Of a DNA stretch of 64,000 bases, positions 14,130 through 23,680 are shown one piece after another (position 1 is the first letter of the stretch; the number at the start of each line of letters is the position of its first letter). The notes below the pieces were generated by a model. It searched no databases and was not told where the DNA came from. It saw nothing but the letters and a program-made list of their open reading frames with translations. The translations under genes were made by a program, and so were the position numbers. Origin of the DNA: Bacteroidia bacterium (GTDB lineage Bacteria > Bacteroidota > Ignavibacteria > UBA10030); assembly GCA_022180565.1 (NCBI GenBank), contig BQML01000018.1:1-64000 (forward strand), in the 5' to 3' direction.

Positions 14130-15484
14130 AATGCCGCCTCGCTCTGAAGTTGTTGAACCCCCCATCTCACCTTTTCGGCCGGTGCTTCACCAAACGCGTC
14201 CTGAACAGCCTCAACACAATCAGAGACCGACGCAAACCGGTCTCGAACTGCAAGCGTCATAAGAAATCCCAGCGCCGCCCATTCAGGTCCAAACACTTCG
14301 CGAAGCGGAAGGTGACGGACGCGCCCGCTGAAGTGGTCGCACGGCAGTGACTTATCCACGAAGACCTCCGCGGTTTCCCCGGCCTTCGCCCTCCATCCGG
14401 AGACAACTGCCTCACGCCATCCATCTGCCGAGAGAATTCCAAGAACGTCGGGCTGTTCAATGCCCGTATACAAGATCGGAGAAGGCCCGATCTTGACCTC
14501 CGACAGGGAGAAACCGGAGCCCTGAGTGACCGGATTGTCATTCTTCTGCGTCACGTGGTACCCCATTCCCAGCATCAACTCGGAAAACACTGCTGTCGAT
14601 GATTGCACGCGTTCACCTGCGCTCCCGGCGACAACGATTCCCAGCTCCTTCCGGAGGGGATGTGCAGGAGTTTGGACAGCTCTGATCGTCCTCCCAGGCC
14701 TCAGGTCCCTTTTTCCGTTCAACGGACGGATCCGGTTGTGGTAGGGTTGTCTGTCTGTTCGCGCAACGATTGTGCCCAACTCCCAGCCTTGACGCCGCGC
14801 CAGCTCTTTCAGGGCAGAGCCGATCATGGCATTGTGCCTGGACGCGTACTCGGTGCAAAGCTCCAGAATCTCGACCAGGGCGAAGTTAGGCGTTGCGATG
14901 GCTTCCTGCAGGGTGGCCGACAACGCCCGGTCGGTCGCCAGGTGACGCGCAACGAAGGGAGCATGACTGTTCTTCAGGATCCCGCACAGGTCCATCGGGG
15001 GAACGACATTGCCCTCGGGCGTCGTTGCCGTCACAAGACCCTCCGGCGTCAGAGAAGATCCCTGCCCTCCCGTCATCCCGTAAACAAAGTTATTGCCGAC
15101 CAGCACGGTCACATCCACGTTCAGCATCGCCGCGTGCACAAGGTGCTGAAGTCCGATCATGGCGCCCCCATCTCCAATCAGAACAATCGTTTTCAACCTT
15201 CGCTCGGAGAGGACGGAATCTGCGAGAGCAATGCCGGTTGCGAACGCTGTGGAACGTCCATGAGTCGTGTGAACCGTATGAATCGTTGGAAAGAGGGAAT
15301 CGGCGAGGCCGATACAGCCGATGTCGGTGACCAGAACAACGTCCCGCGCCGGTAGGCGCAGTGCACGGAGGGCCTCATCCAGCCTCCGGAGAACGTGGGA
15401 GTGGCCGCATCCTTTGCAGAACGGGAACACCGCGTTCGGGGCAAGATAGGTCTCACTGGCGAGATTGTCCGTCGATGCGGTCAT
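14126..15484 (-). CDS. 2-oxoacid:ferredoxin oxidoreductase, fused beta and gamma subunits
   Basis: The 452-residue protein is a fusion. Residues 1 to about 245 are the thiamine diphosphate-binding beta subunit: FCKGCGHSHVLRRL, VTDIGCIGLADSLF, VLIGDGGAMIGLQHLVHA with the GDGG cofactor motif, and NNFVYGMTGGQ. From about residue 285, RKELGIVVAGSAGERVQSSTAV begins a gamma-type domain that normally is a separate protein of about 180 residues. Together with the alpha subunit upstream, which overlaps by ATGA, it would oxidise a 2-oxoacid and CoA to acyl-CoA with reduced ferredoxin. The substrate is not clear. The GMTGG loop is normal, and the gamma glycine motif is altered from GxGGQG to GSAGERV. 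Confidence 0.87.
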   Translation of the reverse strand: MTASTDNLASETYLAPNAVFPFCKGCGHSHVLRRLDEALRALRLPARDVVLVTDIGCIGLADSLFPTIHTVHTTHGRSTAFATGIALADSVLSERRLKTIVLIGDGGAMIGLQHLVHAAMLNVDVTVLVGNNFVYGMTGGQGSSLTPEGLVTATTPEGNVVPPMDLCGILKNSHAPFVARHLATDRALSATLQEAIATPNFALVEILELCTEYASRHNAMIGSALKELARRQGWELGTIVARTDRQPYHNRIRPLNGKRDLRPGRTIRAVQTPAHPLRKELGIVVAGSAGERVQSSTAVFSELMLGMGYHVTQKNDNPVTQGSGFSLSEVKIGPSPILYTGIEQPDVLGILSADGWREAVVSGWRAKAGETAEVFVDKSLPCDHFSGRVRHLPLREVFGPEWAALGFLMTLAVRDRFASVSDCVEAVQDAFGEAPAEKVRWGVQQLQSEAAL

Positions 15485-16599
15485 TGGACCTCTTTCACGG
15501 CTTCAAGGATTTCTCCCGGTGTGATCATGGAACCGACCTTGTTGACTCCCCGAACGTCGGCCCCGTGGAAGAGTGAGGAAAGAACTGAGCGGTATAAACC
15601 CGTCAGATTTTCCTCGGGCACAATGACAGTGCGAATCCCCGCGAGCGCCTTCACAATGGCTTTCTTGGGAACAGGAAACAGAGATTTAATGGCGAGGAAC
15701 GAAACGGCAGTACCTTCGGCGCGGGCGCGCACGACCGCCTGAAGTGCAGCGCGGCTCGTTACGCCATAACTGACGACAAGCGTCTCCGCGCCGGCCTGCA
15801 GATCGGATTCAACCACTGAGAAATCCTGTTCACGCCATCGTATCTTTTCTTCCAGATGTCTCAGCACTTGCACGGTTTCGGGGGAATTCTTCTGGAGTCG
15901 TCCCTGCTTGTCATGCGCAGAGCCGGTCACGGTAACTTTCTCATATCCCCCGACAGGCCTGAAGCCGGGGATTTCCTGAGGGAACTCGAAGGCATACGCA
16001 GCGCTTCCCGCTTTGGCTGTGGGCCTGTCCTGGGCAGTCATCGGGCAGAGCGCATGATCATCAATCCGTTCGGACGTCATGGCAATTTCCTTGTCGGTCA
16101 AAAGAACGACCGGCGTCCGGTACACCTCTGCCCAGGTAAAGGCCAGGATCGCCAGCGAATAACATTCCATAGCGGTCGCTGGACAAAGAACGGGGATCGT
16201 ATATCCGCCGGAAGTGCAGTACTCTGCGAGGAGCACATCGCCCTGCGCCCCTTGTGTTGCCCCCCCTGTACTCGGCCCGAGCCTCTGCACAAGAGCGATC
16301 ACGAGCGGCGTCTCGGTCATCAGGGCGAACTGAACTGACTCGGTCATCAATGCCCAGCCTGGCCCTGACGTAGCAGTCATGGCTTTCAATCCCCGCAACG
16401 AGGCTCCAATGGCATACGCGATGGCGGAGATCTCGTCTGGAGCGCTGAGAGCAAGTCCGCCCCTCCCGGGCAGCATGTCAACCATGCCCTTGAAAATGCC
16501 TGTCGCGGGGGTGATCGGGTAGCCGGCGAAAAACTTGCATCCCGCCTGGACCGCACCCTCGACGATCATCTGGTTTCCATTGCGAAATCTGAGATCCAA
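15481..16599 (-). CDS. 2-oxoacid:ferredoxin oxidoreductase alpha subunit (second set)
   Basis: The 372-residue protein has the alpha-subunit hallmarks GNQMIVEGAVQAGCKFFAGYPITPATGIF, APDEISAIAYAIGASLRGLKAMTATSGPG and LGPSTGGATQGAQGD. The domain II end block is present with AIVKALAGIRTVIVPEENLTGLY. It pairs with the fused beta/gamma protein downstream (4-base overlap). The likely start is a TTG at 16599 with no clear ribosome binding site; no ATG precedes the family similarity. The protein is close to KorA-type subunits, but indolepyruvate or other aromatic 2-oxoacids are possible substrates. It is the second such complex in the same operon. Confidence 0.85.
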   Translation of the reverse strand: MDLRFRNGNQMIVEGAVQAGCKFFAGYPITPATGIFKGMVDMLPGRGGLALSAPDEISAIAYAIGASLRGLKAMTATSGPGWALMTESVQFALMTETPLVIALVQRLGPSTGGATQGAQGDVLLAEYCTSGGYTIPVLCPATAMECYSLAILAFTWAEVYRTPVVLLTDKEIAMTSERIDDHALCPMTAQDRPTAKAGSAAYAFEFPQEIPGFRPVGGYEKVTVTGSAHDKQGRLQKNSPETVQVLRHLEEKIRWREQDFSVVESDLQAGAETLVVSYGVTSRAALQAVVRARAEGTAVSFLAIKSLFPVPKKAIVKALAGIRTVIVPEENLTGLYRSVLSSLFHGADVRGVNKVGSMITPGEILEAVKEVQ

Positions 16600-16701
16600 T
16601 GTTGAGACGTGGCGAAGAGTAAAGGGTGAACAGGGAACGCCTTTCTTGACTTCGGCATGGCGCCCGAAAAAGGAACATGCACGATTGGTCCGCAGGGAAC
16701 C

Positions 16702-16971
16702 TCAGCAACCGGCCGGGTCGAAGCTCGCCATGACACCATCGAGTGTTTCGCCCCGTGCGTGCATTGCGGAAAGCTGTCCGCTGATGAGGTCGCTCACGTC
16801 CTGATGGACCTTCACCAGATCGTCGAGGAGCGCGTGAACCTCAGGATAATCACACTCGGAACGGACACCTTGATAGAAGGCAATGAGGTCTTCTTCCTGC
16901 CGAAGAGCCCTTTTGAGCATTGCACAGGTCTCGCGGCATGCATGTTCACAACGGACATCGTTCATCTTCAT
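16702..16971 (-). CDS. Hypothetical small helical protein with Cys and His
   Basis: I do not recognise a family. The 89 residues are predicted to be mostly helical. The N-terminus has a C-x3-C-x3-C run (CEHACRETC) and the C-terminus ends in DPAGC. DLIAFYQGVRSECDYPEVHALLDDLVKVHQDVSDLI is compatible with a small helical bundle, possibly metal-binding. It lies between the gamma subunit of the Vor-type complex (18 bases away) and the second alpha subunit (102 bases away). The position suggests an accessory or cluster-related role, as inference only. The 102-base gap after it shows no terminator or promoter that I can support. Confidence 0.7.
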   Translation of the reverse strand: MKMNDVRCEHACRETCAMLKRALRQEEDLIAFYQGVRSECDYPEVHALLDDLVKVHQDVSDLISGQLSAMHARGETLDGVMASFDPAGC

Positions 16972-16989
16972 GGCGGTTTCCTTCTGTGG

Positions 16990-17556
16990 TCACTGGTTCT
17001 GTTCCACGGCGACCGCCGAACCGAGGGCGATTCCGATCTCCAGGGCCTTCGCGTTCAGCGGAAGAAGATGGTGGTGACGCTCGGGAAGCACTTTTTTTAG
17101 TGCCGACAAGACATTGGCAACTTCGATGATGGGCTTCCTTGACAAAAAACTGCCAAGGAGGATCATGTTGGCAACTTGTTTCTTCATCAGTTTGTTCGCT
17201 TCCTTCAGGGCCTCAACGGAGAGGATATCGATATCCGTTCGCGTAGGCGGATGAAGAACGGTGGATGCTTCATACAACAGGAGGCCACCCGGTTTGACCG
17301 CCGACTCAAATTTCTCCATCGATGGCTGATTAAGCACAATGGCTGAATCAAAGCGTGTAATGATTGGAGAGCTTATCCTGGCGGGTGAGACGATCACGAT
17401 GCAATTCGCCGTTCCGCCGCGCATTTCGGGTCCGTACGACGGCATCCAGCTCACCTCCTTGCCTTCAATCATGGCCGCGTAAGCAATGATCTGCCCGAGG
17501 GAGAGCACCCCCTGTCCGCCGAAGCCTGCAATCACGATTTCATGAGATCCATTCAT
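16990..17556 (-). CDS. 2-oxoacid:ferredoxin oxidoreductase gamma subunit (Vor/Kor type)
   Basis: A 188-residue gamma subunit. The start HEIVIAGFGGQGVLSLGQIIAYAAM and the block SWMPSYGPEMRGGTANCIVIVS are family signatures. It belongs with the alpha (18675), beta (17903) and ferredoxin (19763) genes upstream. AAGGAAAC precedes the ATG at 17556, so I prefer this to an upstream start at 17586. A small unknown protein (17577-17906) is encoded between beta and gamma, 20 bases before this start. The complex would be cytoplasmic. Confidence 0.93.
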   Translation of the reverse strand: MNGSHEIVIAGFGGQGVLSLGQIIAYAAMIEGKEVSWMPSYGPEMRGGTANCIVIVSPARISSPIITRFDSAIVLNQPSMEKFESAVKPGGLLLYEASTVLHPPTRTDIDILSVEALKEANKLMKKQVANMILLGSFLSRKPIIEVANVLSALKKVLPERHHHLLPLNAKALEIGIALGSAVAVEQNQ

Positions 17557-17576
17557 TGTTGTTTCCTTGGTAAGAG

Positions 17577-17906
17577 TTATCCGCACAATTCCTTTCGTGC
17601 TGTCTTGCTTCGAACCTGCATAAGATATCGGCCTGCCTTCTTTTGATCCCTCCTTACGGTAATCTGATCACCCTCTTTCAATCCTTCCCACCGGATAAAA
17701 TAATGCCGGTGCGGCTCCTCGGGTCCGCGACACTCACACGGGTATGACTCCATGGCCACTTTCCGGATCACCATGCCGTTCACAAGATCGAAGGTCTGAC
17801 CCGCAAGCGGAAAGAAGGCAAGACGATTCTTCGGTACAAAGAGGAAGCCTTCCTTTTCCTCTTCCTTTGAAACAACTCTGGTATAGGAGTCTGCGTCCAT
17901 GATCAA
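17577..17906 (-). CDS. Hypothetical protein between beta and gamma subunit genes
   Basis: A 109-residue soluble protein of unknown family. It contains a Cys-x-Cys with His (PCECRGPEEPHRHYF) and looks rich in beta strands (HYFIRWEGLKEGDQITVRRDQ). The start overlaps the end of the beta-subunit gene by 4 bases, so it is translationally coupled to the oxidoreductase. The CEC...HRH cluster could bind a metal ion. It may be a complex-specific accessory or assembly protein; that is inference from position only. Confidence 0.7.
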   Translation of the reverse strand: MIMDADSYTRVVSKEEEKEGFLFVPKNRLAFFPLAGQTFDLVNGMVIRKVAMESYPCECRGPEEPHRHYFIRWEGLKEGDQITVRRDQKKAGRYLMQVRSKTARKELCG

Positions 17907-18673
17907 TCCCGTGGAACTTTCAGATCACCCGGCGGATAGAGAGGAAACATATTTTTTTCCAGCCAGTCATTTGATTCCTTAGGTGTCATTTTCCACCCGG
18001 AGGGGCAATTGGACACCACCTCGATGAAACACGTTCCCTTGTTTCGTTTTTGATATTCCAGGGAATTCCGGATGGCTTTTTTCAGTTTCCTCACCGCAGT
18101 CGCCGTGTGGACGGACTGGCGGGTGACGTAGTAGGCTCCGGGAAGTTGCGCCACAAGTTCCGTCATCTTGAGCGGAAACCCCATGACGGCAGCATCTCGC
18201 CCGAGGGGCGTCGTAGACGTTACCATGCCCAGCAGTGTGGTCGGCGCCATTTGTCCTCCCGTCATTCCGTAAATCGCGTTGTTGATAAAAACGACGAGGA
18301 TGTTCTCGCCTCGGTTGACCGTGTGGATCGTCTCGGCGGTGCCTATGGCTGCAAGATCCCCGTCACCCTGGTAGGAAAAGACGAACCTGTCGGGCAGAAT
18401 CCGTTTGATCCCCGTCGCCACCGCCGACGCTCGTCCATGAGCGGCCTCCTGCATATCGATATCCATGTAGTTGTAGGCGAATACGGAGCAGCCGACCGGA
18501 GCCACGCCGACGGTCTTTTCCTGAATGCCCATTTCCTGAACGACTTCCATGAGAAGACGATGTACCACACCGTGTCCGCAACCGGGACAATAGTGCATCG
18601 GCGTATCGGTCAGCGTTCGCGGACGCTCGTACACAAGCTCCATTCCGTCGATACTCGTCGCAACATGTCCCAT
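17903..18673 (-). CDS. 2-oxoacid:ferredoxin oxidoreductase beta subunit (Vor/Kor type)
   Basis: The 256-residue protein binds thiamine diphosphate and a 4Fe-4S cluster. Signatures are MHYCPGCGHGVVHRLLMEVV, VGCSVFAYNYMDIDM, AHGRASAVATGIKR, FSYQGDGDLAAIGTAE with the GDGD cofactor motif, and NNAIYGMTGGQMAPTTLLG. The HYCPGCGHG form is typical of VorA- and KorB-type subunits. It starts one base after the alpha subunit gene stops. With alpha, gamma and ferredoxin it would oxidise a 2-oxoacid, most likely a branched-chain one given the VorB-like alpha subunit. Confidence 0.93.
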   Translation of the reverse strand: MGHVATSIDGMELVYERPRTLTDTPMHYCPGCGHGVVHRLLMEVVQEMGIQEKTVGVAPVGCSVFAYNYMDIDMQEAAHGRASAVATGIKRILPDRFVFSYQGDGDLAAIGTAETIHTVNRGENILVVFINNAIYGMTGGQMAPTTLLGMVTSTTPLGRDAAVMGFPLKMTELVAQLPGAYYVTRQSVHTATAVRKLKKAIRNSLEYQKRNKGTCFIEVVSNCPSGWKMTPKESNDWLEKNMFPLYPPGDLKVPRD

Positions 18674-18674
18674 G

Positions 18675-19766
18675 TCAGCTCCTTTCCGCCTCGAGCGCCA
18701 CTCCCTGCGCCAGGGCTTCGATCTGATTCAGAACCTCTTCCGGCGACGGGATCATTCCACCCATTCTTCCGAAGAATTGCACCGGCCGCCGGCCATTGAC
18801 CGCCAGTTTCACATCTTCCACCATCTGTCCAGCGTTCATTTCGACCGTCAGGATTGCCTCCACGGTCTCTGCGCGTTCTGCAAGCGCCGTCGAGGGGAAG
18901 GGATAGAGCGTCTTGGGCCGCAGGAGTCCTGTTTTGATGCCCTTGACCCGTGCGAGCTCGATTGCTTTCTGACAGATGCGCGCGGAAAGCCCGTAAGCGA
19001 CAAGCAGGATTTCCGCGTCATCTGTCTCCAGAACTTCGAACTGCGCTTCCCCTTGCAGGCGGCGATACTTCTCCTGGAGGATAAGATTCACCTGTTCCAT
19101 CTTTTCAGGTTGAATGAAAAGGGACGTGATGATATTGCGCTCGCGGGTTGGGGGTTTGCCGGTTGTTGCCCACGGTCGGGGGACGATCGGGAGCGATCCT
19201 TGCTTCGGGAGAATGACTTTCTCCATCATCTGACCCAATGCCCCGTCGGCCAGGATCATCGCGGGATTACGATAGCTCTCGGCCAGACGAAATCCCTCGA
19301 AAACCATGTCGGCCATTTCCTGGACGGTCGATGGAGCAAGTACAATCAGGTGATAATCACCGTGGCCCCCTCCTTTCGTTGCCTGAAAGTAATCACCCTG
19401 GGCGGGTTGAATTGTTCCGAGACCCGGGCCGCCCCGATTCACATTAACGACCAGACACGGCAGTTGCGCCGACGCCATGTACGAGAGGCCTTCCTGCATC
19501 AGACTGATTCCCGGGCTTGACGAGGAGGTCATCACGCGGGCTCCCGCTCCCGATGCGCCGAAGATCATGTTGATCGCAGCGAGTTCGCTTTCGGCCTGAA
19601 GAACGATGCATCCTCGCCCGGCTCCCTCTGCCGCCAGATACTCCAGCACTTCGGATTGGGGAGTGATGGGATATCCGAAGTACGCCTGTAATCCTGCGCG
19701 GAGGGCTGCCTCGGCAAGGGCCTCATTTCCCTTCATGAGTCTGGGTTCATTATCGTGCGCAATCAT
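18675..19766 (-). CDS. vorB: 2-oxoacid:ferredoxin oxidoreductase alpha subunit, VorB-like
   Basis: The 363-residue protein closely follows the VorB pattern: MKGNEALAEAALRAGLQAYFGYPITPQSEV, LQAESELAAINMIFGASGAGARVMTSSSSPGISLMQEG, NRGGPGLGTIQPAQGDYFQATKGGGHGDYHLIVLAPS, and NPAMILADGALGQMMEKV. VorB is the subunit of 3-methyl-2-oxobutanoate:ferredoxin oxidoreductase, which turns branched-chain 2-oxoacids into acyl-CoA and reduced ferredoxin. Related Kor enzymes act on 2-oxoglutarate, so the substrate is not certain. The ATG at 19766 overlaps the ferredoxin stop by ATGA; the frame is open further up but out of family. Confidence 0.9.
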   Translation of the reverse strand: MIAHDNEPRLMKGNEALAEAALRAGLQAYFGYPITPQSEVLEYLAAEGAGRGCIVLQAESELAAINMIFGASGAGARVMTSSSSPGISLMQEGLSYMASAQLPCLVVNVNRGGPGLGTIQPAQGDYFQATKGGGHGDYHLIVLAPSTVQEMADMVFEGFRLAESYRNPAMILADGALGQMMEKVILPKQGSLPIVPRPWATTGKPPTRERNIITSLFIQPEKMEQVNLILQEKYRRLQGEAQFEVLETDDAEILLVAYGLSARICQKAIELARVKGIKTGLLRPKTLYPFPSTALAERAETVEAILTVEMNAGQMVEDVKLAVNGRRPVQFFGRMGGMIPSPEEVLNQIEALAQGVALEAERS

Positions 19767-20008
19767 GATTCTACTCCGACCTTGTTCTTCGCCGTCTTCT
19801 TCGTGCGGTAGACGGTGATGGCTCCCTCCGGACACACGAGGGCGCAGTTGATGCAACCGGTACAGTTGTCCTGCACGAGATGGACGACCCGGTAGCCCAG
19901 GTTGTTCATTCGATCCGACAGTCCGAGGCTTTCCTGCGGGCAGGCCGCGATACAGAGCTCGCAACCTTTACAGATCGCCTCGTCAACAACAAGAGTTCCT
20001 CGTATCAT
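19763..20008 (-). CDS. 4Fe-4S ferredoxin subunit of the Vor-type complex
   Basis: An 81-residue protein with two ferredoxin motifs: CKGCELCIAACPQ near residue 13 and CTGCINCALVCPE near residue 49. The MIRGTLVVDEAICKGCELC start is typical of the delta subunit of Vor and Kor complexes. GAAGGAAGGG precedes the ATG. It would accept electrons from the beta subunit and pass them to free ferredoxin. It is the first gene of the alpha-beta-gamma set and lies 48 bases after the malic enzyme gene. Confidence 0.94.
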   Translation of the reverse strand: MIRGTLVVDEAICKGCELCIAACPQESLGLSDRMNNLGYRVVHLVQDNCTGCINCALVCPEGAITVYRTKKTAKNKVGVES

Positions 20009-20056
20009 GCAGTTCCCTTCCTTTCGAAGCCGGTCAAAACGCGTCCGGCGAGAACA

Positions 20057-22366
20057 TTAGTTGTGATGGACCTCCAGCGATCCCTCGGCTACGGAGACTT
20101 TGATCCCGTTGCTCTCCGTTTGCTGTTGCGCTTCGAAAACGGCCATAGCCGTCATGTTCACGATGTCGTTCACGTCGACGCCGGGCGCAAGGAGATACAC
20201 GGGCTTCCGGATCCCCAGCAGAATTGGACCGATCGCGGTCGCGCCGCCGAGCTTTCCGAGCAGTTTGTAGGCGATGTTGGCTGACGTGAGATCGGGGCAA
20301 ATCAGGATGTTCGCGGCTTTTGTGAGCGAACTGAACGGGAAGTATTCTTCCATAATCGCGGGATCTGTGGCCGTGTCGGCCATCATTTCACCGTCCACCA
20401 TCAGTGCGGGATCCATTTGTTTGACCAGATCCGTCGCCCTTCTCACTTTATCCGTGTACGGATGGCGTGTACTGCCGAAGTTGCTGAACGACAGCATGGC
20501 CACCGCGGGCTCAATATCCAGCTGACGCACTTTGCGTGCGGCCAGCAATGCGATTTCGGCAAGCTGCTCGGCCGTCGGATCAATGTTTACGGTCGCGTCC
20601 GCGATGAAGACCGTCTGGTTCTTGAAGACCAACATATACAAGCCGGCGATCGTGGTTACCTTGTCCTTCCTTCCGATGATCTGCAGAGCGGGGCGCACGG
20701 TGTTCGGATAATGCTGGGTTAACCCTGAGATCAGTCCATCCGCGTCCCCTTCCCGTACCATCATCATGCCGAACACGTTATGCGTTTTCATGTCGCGTTC
20801 GGCATCGTAGCGCGTTCGCCCTTTGCGTTGCCGAAGCTCGTAATAGGCAGTAACATAAGCGTCGTGTTGAGGAGATTTGGAGGGATTAATCACCTCGACG
20901 CCGTCCAAATCGAGTCCCAGCTCCTTGATGCGCTGTGCGATCAGGGTCCGGCTTCCGAGCAGGATCGGCTTGGCGATGTGCTCTTCCAGCACAATGTTTG
21001 CAGCCCGGAGGATTTTTTCCTCTTCGCCCTCAGGAAACACGATGCGCTTCGGAGCCTGCTGAGCCCGATGGATGAAGAATCTCATAACTTCGCGGGACTT
21101 ACCGAGTCTCGCTTCGAGGGCATCGCGATAGGCTCCGAAGTCCTTGATGGGCACGCGCGCAACACCGGAATCCATCGCGGCCTTCGCAACCGCAGTGGCC
21201 TCCCACCACAAAACGCGTGGATCGAAAGGTTTCGGGATGATGTAGTCCTTTCCGAATTCGATCCGTTTACGGCCATACGCCCTGATCACGGAATCGGGCA
21301 CATCCTCTTTGGCGAGGTTTGCAAGGGCCATCGTAGCGGCGACCTTCATGTCGTCGTTAATGGCGGAAGCACGGACATCCAGAGCCCCCCGAAAGATGAA
21401 CGGGAACCCGAGGACATTGTTGACTTGATTCGGATAGTCTGACCGGCCCGTGGCCATGATAATATCGTCACGCGCGGCCGTGGCTTCCTCATAGGAGATT
21501 TCCGGATCAGGATTCGCCATGGCCATCACAATCGGTCGATCAGCCATGGAGCGAATCATCTCTCGGCTCACGATGTCCTTTGCCGATACCCCGCAGAACA
21601 CATCAGCCCCTTTCATGGCGTCGGCAAGCGTTCGGGCCTCGGTTTCAATCGCGAAATATTCTTTGTAGGCGTTCATTCCTGCGGTTCGACCGCGGTACAC
21701 GACTCCCTTGGTATCGACGAGAATCATGTTTTCACGTTTCACGCCGAGCCGTTCGTAATGACGTGCACAGGCAATGCCCGCAGCACCGGCTCCGCTGAAG
21801 ACGACCTTGACATCGCCAATCTTCTTGCGCTGAATCTCAAGAGCATTGAGGAGCGCCGCTCCGCTGATAATCGCGGTTCCGTGCTGATCGTCATGAAACA
21901 CCGGGATGTTCATGATCTTCTTCAGCTCTTCCTCAATGAGGAAGCACTCCGGCGCCTTGATATCTTCGAGATTGATTCCGCCGAAGGTCGGTTCGAGGAG
22001 GCGCACAGCGTTGATGATTTCCTGCGGGTCGTGTGTATTGAGTTCGATGTCGAAAACATCGATGTCGGCAAATCTCTTAAACAGAATCCCCTTGCCTTCC
22101 ATAACGGGCTTCCCGGCCAAAGCGCCGATGTCCCCCAGTCCGAGCACGGCCGTGCCGTTGGACACCACCGCAACAAGATTTCCTTTGGCGGTGTAGAGGT
22201 ATGCGTCATCGGGGTGTTCATGGATTTCGCGGCACGGCTCCGCCACCCCGGGCGTATAGGCAAGCGAGAGGTCGCGCTGGGTTTGGCAAGGCTTTGACGG
22301 AACCACCTCAACCTTCCCCCGCCTTCCCTGAGCATGGTAATCGAGCGCATCCTGTTTGCGGATCAT
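20057..22366 (-). CDS. maeB: NADP-dependent malic enzyme with phosphotransacetylase-like domain
   Basis: The 769-residue protein has the MaeB layout. Residues 1 to about 430 are malic enzyme: [62 protein letters not shown] and [20 protein letters not shown]. From about 440 a phosphate acetyl/butyryl transferase-like domain follows ([55 protein letters not shown]). It decarboxylates malate to pyruvate; the second domain is regulatory in known enzymes. Pyruvate would feed the NifJ enzyme encoded upstream. The ATG at 22366 overlaps the preceding stop by ATGA and has AAGGAAG before it. Confidence 0.95.
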   Translation of the reverse strand: MIRKQDALDYHAQGRRGKVEVVPSKPCQTQRDLSLAYTPGVAEPCREIHEHPDDAYLYTAKGNLVAVVSNGTAVLGLGDIGALAGKPVMEGKGILFKRFADIDVFDIELNTHDPQEIINAVRLLEPTFGGINLEDIKAPECFLIEEELKKIMNIPVFHDDQHGTAIISGAALLNALEIQRKKIGDVKVVFSGAGAAGIACARHYERLGVKRENMILVDTKGVVYRGRTAGMNAYKEYFAIETEARTLADAMKGADVFCGVSAKDIVSREMIRSMADRPIVMAMANPDPEISYEEATAARDDIIMATGRSDYPNQVNNVLGFPFIFRGALDVRASAINDDMKVAATMALANLAKEDVPDSVIRAYGRKRIEFGKDYIIPKPFDPRVLWWEATAVAKAAMDSGVARVPIKDFGAYRDALEARLGKSREVMRFFIHRAQQAPKRIVFPEGEEEKILRAANIVLEEHIAKPILLGSRTLIAQRIKELGLDLDGVEVINPSKSPQHDAYVTAYYELRQRKGRTRYDAERDMKTHNVFGMMMVREGDADGLISGLTQHYPNTVRPALQIIGRKDKVTTIAGLYMLVFKNQTVFIADATVNIDPTAEQLAEIALLAARKVRQLDIEPAVAMLSFSNFGSTRHPYTDKVRRATDLVKQMDPALMVDGEMMADTATDPAIMEEYFPFSSLTKAANILICPDLTSANIAYKLLGKLGGATAIGPILLGIRKPVYLLAPGVDVNDIVNMTAMAVFEAQQQTESNGIKVSVAEGSLEVHHN

Positions 22367-22740
22367 GGGTGTCTTCCTTCTTTCAATGTCGCGGGACTTG
22401 TTTTTCGTATGACCGACCCGCGACAGGTCGGGCACACGTCGCTCAGGGGACGATAACGCAACTGTCCTGCCGTCAGCGTCCGTCCGCACACACCGCATAC
22501 CGGTAACCGGCCGTTCTCAGCGGAACGAAACCGTTCGCGTATCACGCTCAACTGAGTGCCGGCCTGAATCTTGTCCGGGCACTCCTTCCCGGCGTACCGC
22601 AAACAAGGCTTGACGACCTGATCACAGGTACTGCAGATGAACTCCTCTCCGTCCAAGCTGTTGCAGAGAAATGGCGAGGACTCCATAGTCGTCAAGGTTG
22701 TCCGCCAGTGTCTGATCAGGATACACTTTTGGAGGCTCAT
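22363..22740 (-). CDS. Small multi-zinc-ribbon protein with a TraR/DksA-type finger
   Basis: A 125-residue protein with several CxxC pairs. [21 protein letters not shown] is a first Cys cluster. The C-terminal part, [25 protein letters not shown], follows the CxxCG-x2-L/I-x4-L-x3-P-x4-CxxC pattern of the TraR/DksA zinc finger. It lacks the long coiled coil of DksA, so action on RNA polymerase is doubtful. It overlaps both neighbours by ATGA and must be translated with them. A second protein with a related finger is encoded at 31810-32172. An ATG at 22686 is an alternative start. Confidence 0.75.
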   Translation of the reverse strand: MSLQKCILIRHWRTTLTTMESSPFLCNSLDGEEFICSTCDQVVKPCLRYAGKECPDKIQAGTQLSVIRERFRSAENGRLPVCGVCGRTLTAGQLRYRPLSDVCPTCRGSVIRKTSPATLKEGRHP

Positions 22741-23651
22741 GGTTCTTCCGAAAGCTCGGCAAGGCATTCTCTCGCACGCAGAAGTGGGCCTGCGGAGTCC
22801 TTGAACGGAACCCAGGATGACCAGATTGGGCCGAGCGCATGGAGGGTGATGCCGAATTCACGCGTCAATGGGGCAGGGTTGCCCACGGACCCCTGGATCA
22901 TGAAGTCCACGAGCGCCGGGGTCAGGCCGGGAATGACACGCGAGAGAAACACGGCGAGCCGGACCGGCAAGTGGCTCATAGGCACGTCGGGATTCCTGTT
23001 GAGCAGCATCACAAGCTCGTTGATAGTCATGCGATCCGGCCCGCACAGCTCATAAACACCGGGCCTTCCGTTTTCCAAGGCACGGACGAGGACTTCTGCG
23101 ACGTCCTCCCGAAAGACAGGAGCAACAATATTAAGGCCATTCCCAAGGATCTTCACCGGCTCGCCGTCGATCGACAGCAGAGCTTGCGCCGTCGGCCCCG
23201 GATCTTGCGGCGGACCTATGATGTGCGTAGAACGAATGACCACCGTCGGAATCCTTGTTTCCCGCAGGATTCGTTCCGCTTCCCCTTTTGTCCGGAGATA
23301 CTCGTTTTCTGACGTTTCATCGGCGTTCACCGTGCTCAGGACAATGATCCGTTTAACATTGGATCCCCGCGCCGCCGATGCCACCGCAGCCGCGGTCGCT
23401 ACGTTTGAGCCATAGTACGTGTCCGAGGACTTCGGCAGGAGCGTTCCGGCAAGATGAATAACGGCGTCCGCGGTCTCGATAACGCGAACAGCCCTCGGAT
23501 CGTCGAGCAAGGAAACGATGGTTTTCGCCGGACATTCCGGCCATGTTCGCCTTGCGATAACCGTCACGTCGGCTTTCGAACGCAGAAGTCTTTTCGTCAC
23601 TGCCCGGCCCACCTGGCCGTTGGCACCCGTTATGACCACCTTCGTCGCCAT
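22737..23651 (-). CDS. NAD(P)-binding epimerase/dehydratase family protein
   Basis: The 304-residue protein belongs to the atypical short-chain dehydrogenases. The Rossmann motif VVITGANGQVGRAVTKRLL opens the protein, and ADAVIHLAGTLLPKSSDTYYGSNV and RTKGEAERILRETRIPTVVIRSTHIIGP follow, with the YxxxK catalytic pair replaced by YLRTK. This resembles the NDUFA9/NmrA-like group that binds NAD(P) and may be structural or act on quinone or lipid substrates. It lies within the nifJ operon and overlaps the next gene by ATGA. A direct role in ferredoxin-linked metabolism is not evident. Confidence 0.85.
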   Translation of the reverse strand: MATKVVITGANGQVGRAVTKRLLRSKADVTVIARRTWPECPAKTIVSLLDDPRAVRVIETADAVIHLAGTLLPKSSDTYYGSNVATAAAVASAARGSNVKRIIVLSTVNADETSENEYLRTKGEAERILRETRIPTVVIRSTHIIGPPQDPGPTAQALLSIDGEPVKILGNGLNIVAPVFREDVAEVLVRALENGRPGVYELCGPDRMTINELVMLLNRNPDVPMSHLPVRLAVFLSRVIPGLTPALVDFMIQGSVGNPAPLTREFGITLHALGPIWSSWVPFKDSAGPLLRARECLAELSEEP

Positions 23652-23680
23652 AGCGCTCTCAGATGTCGTCGGTCACCGCC

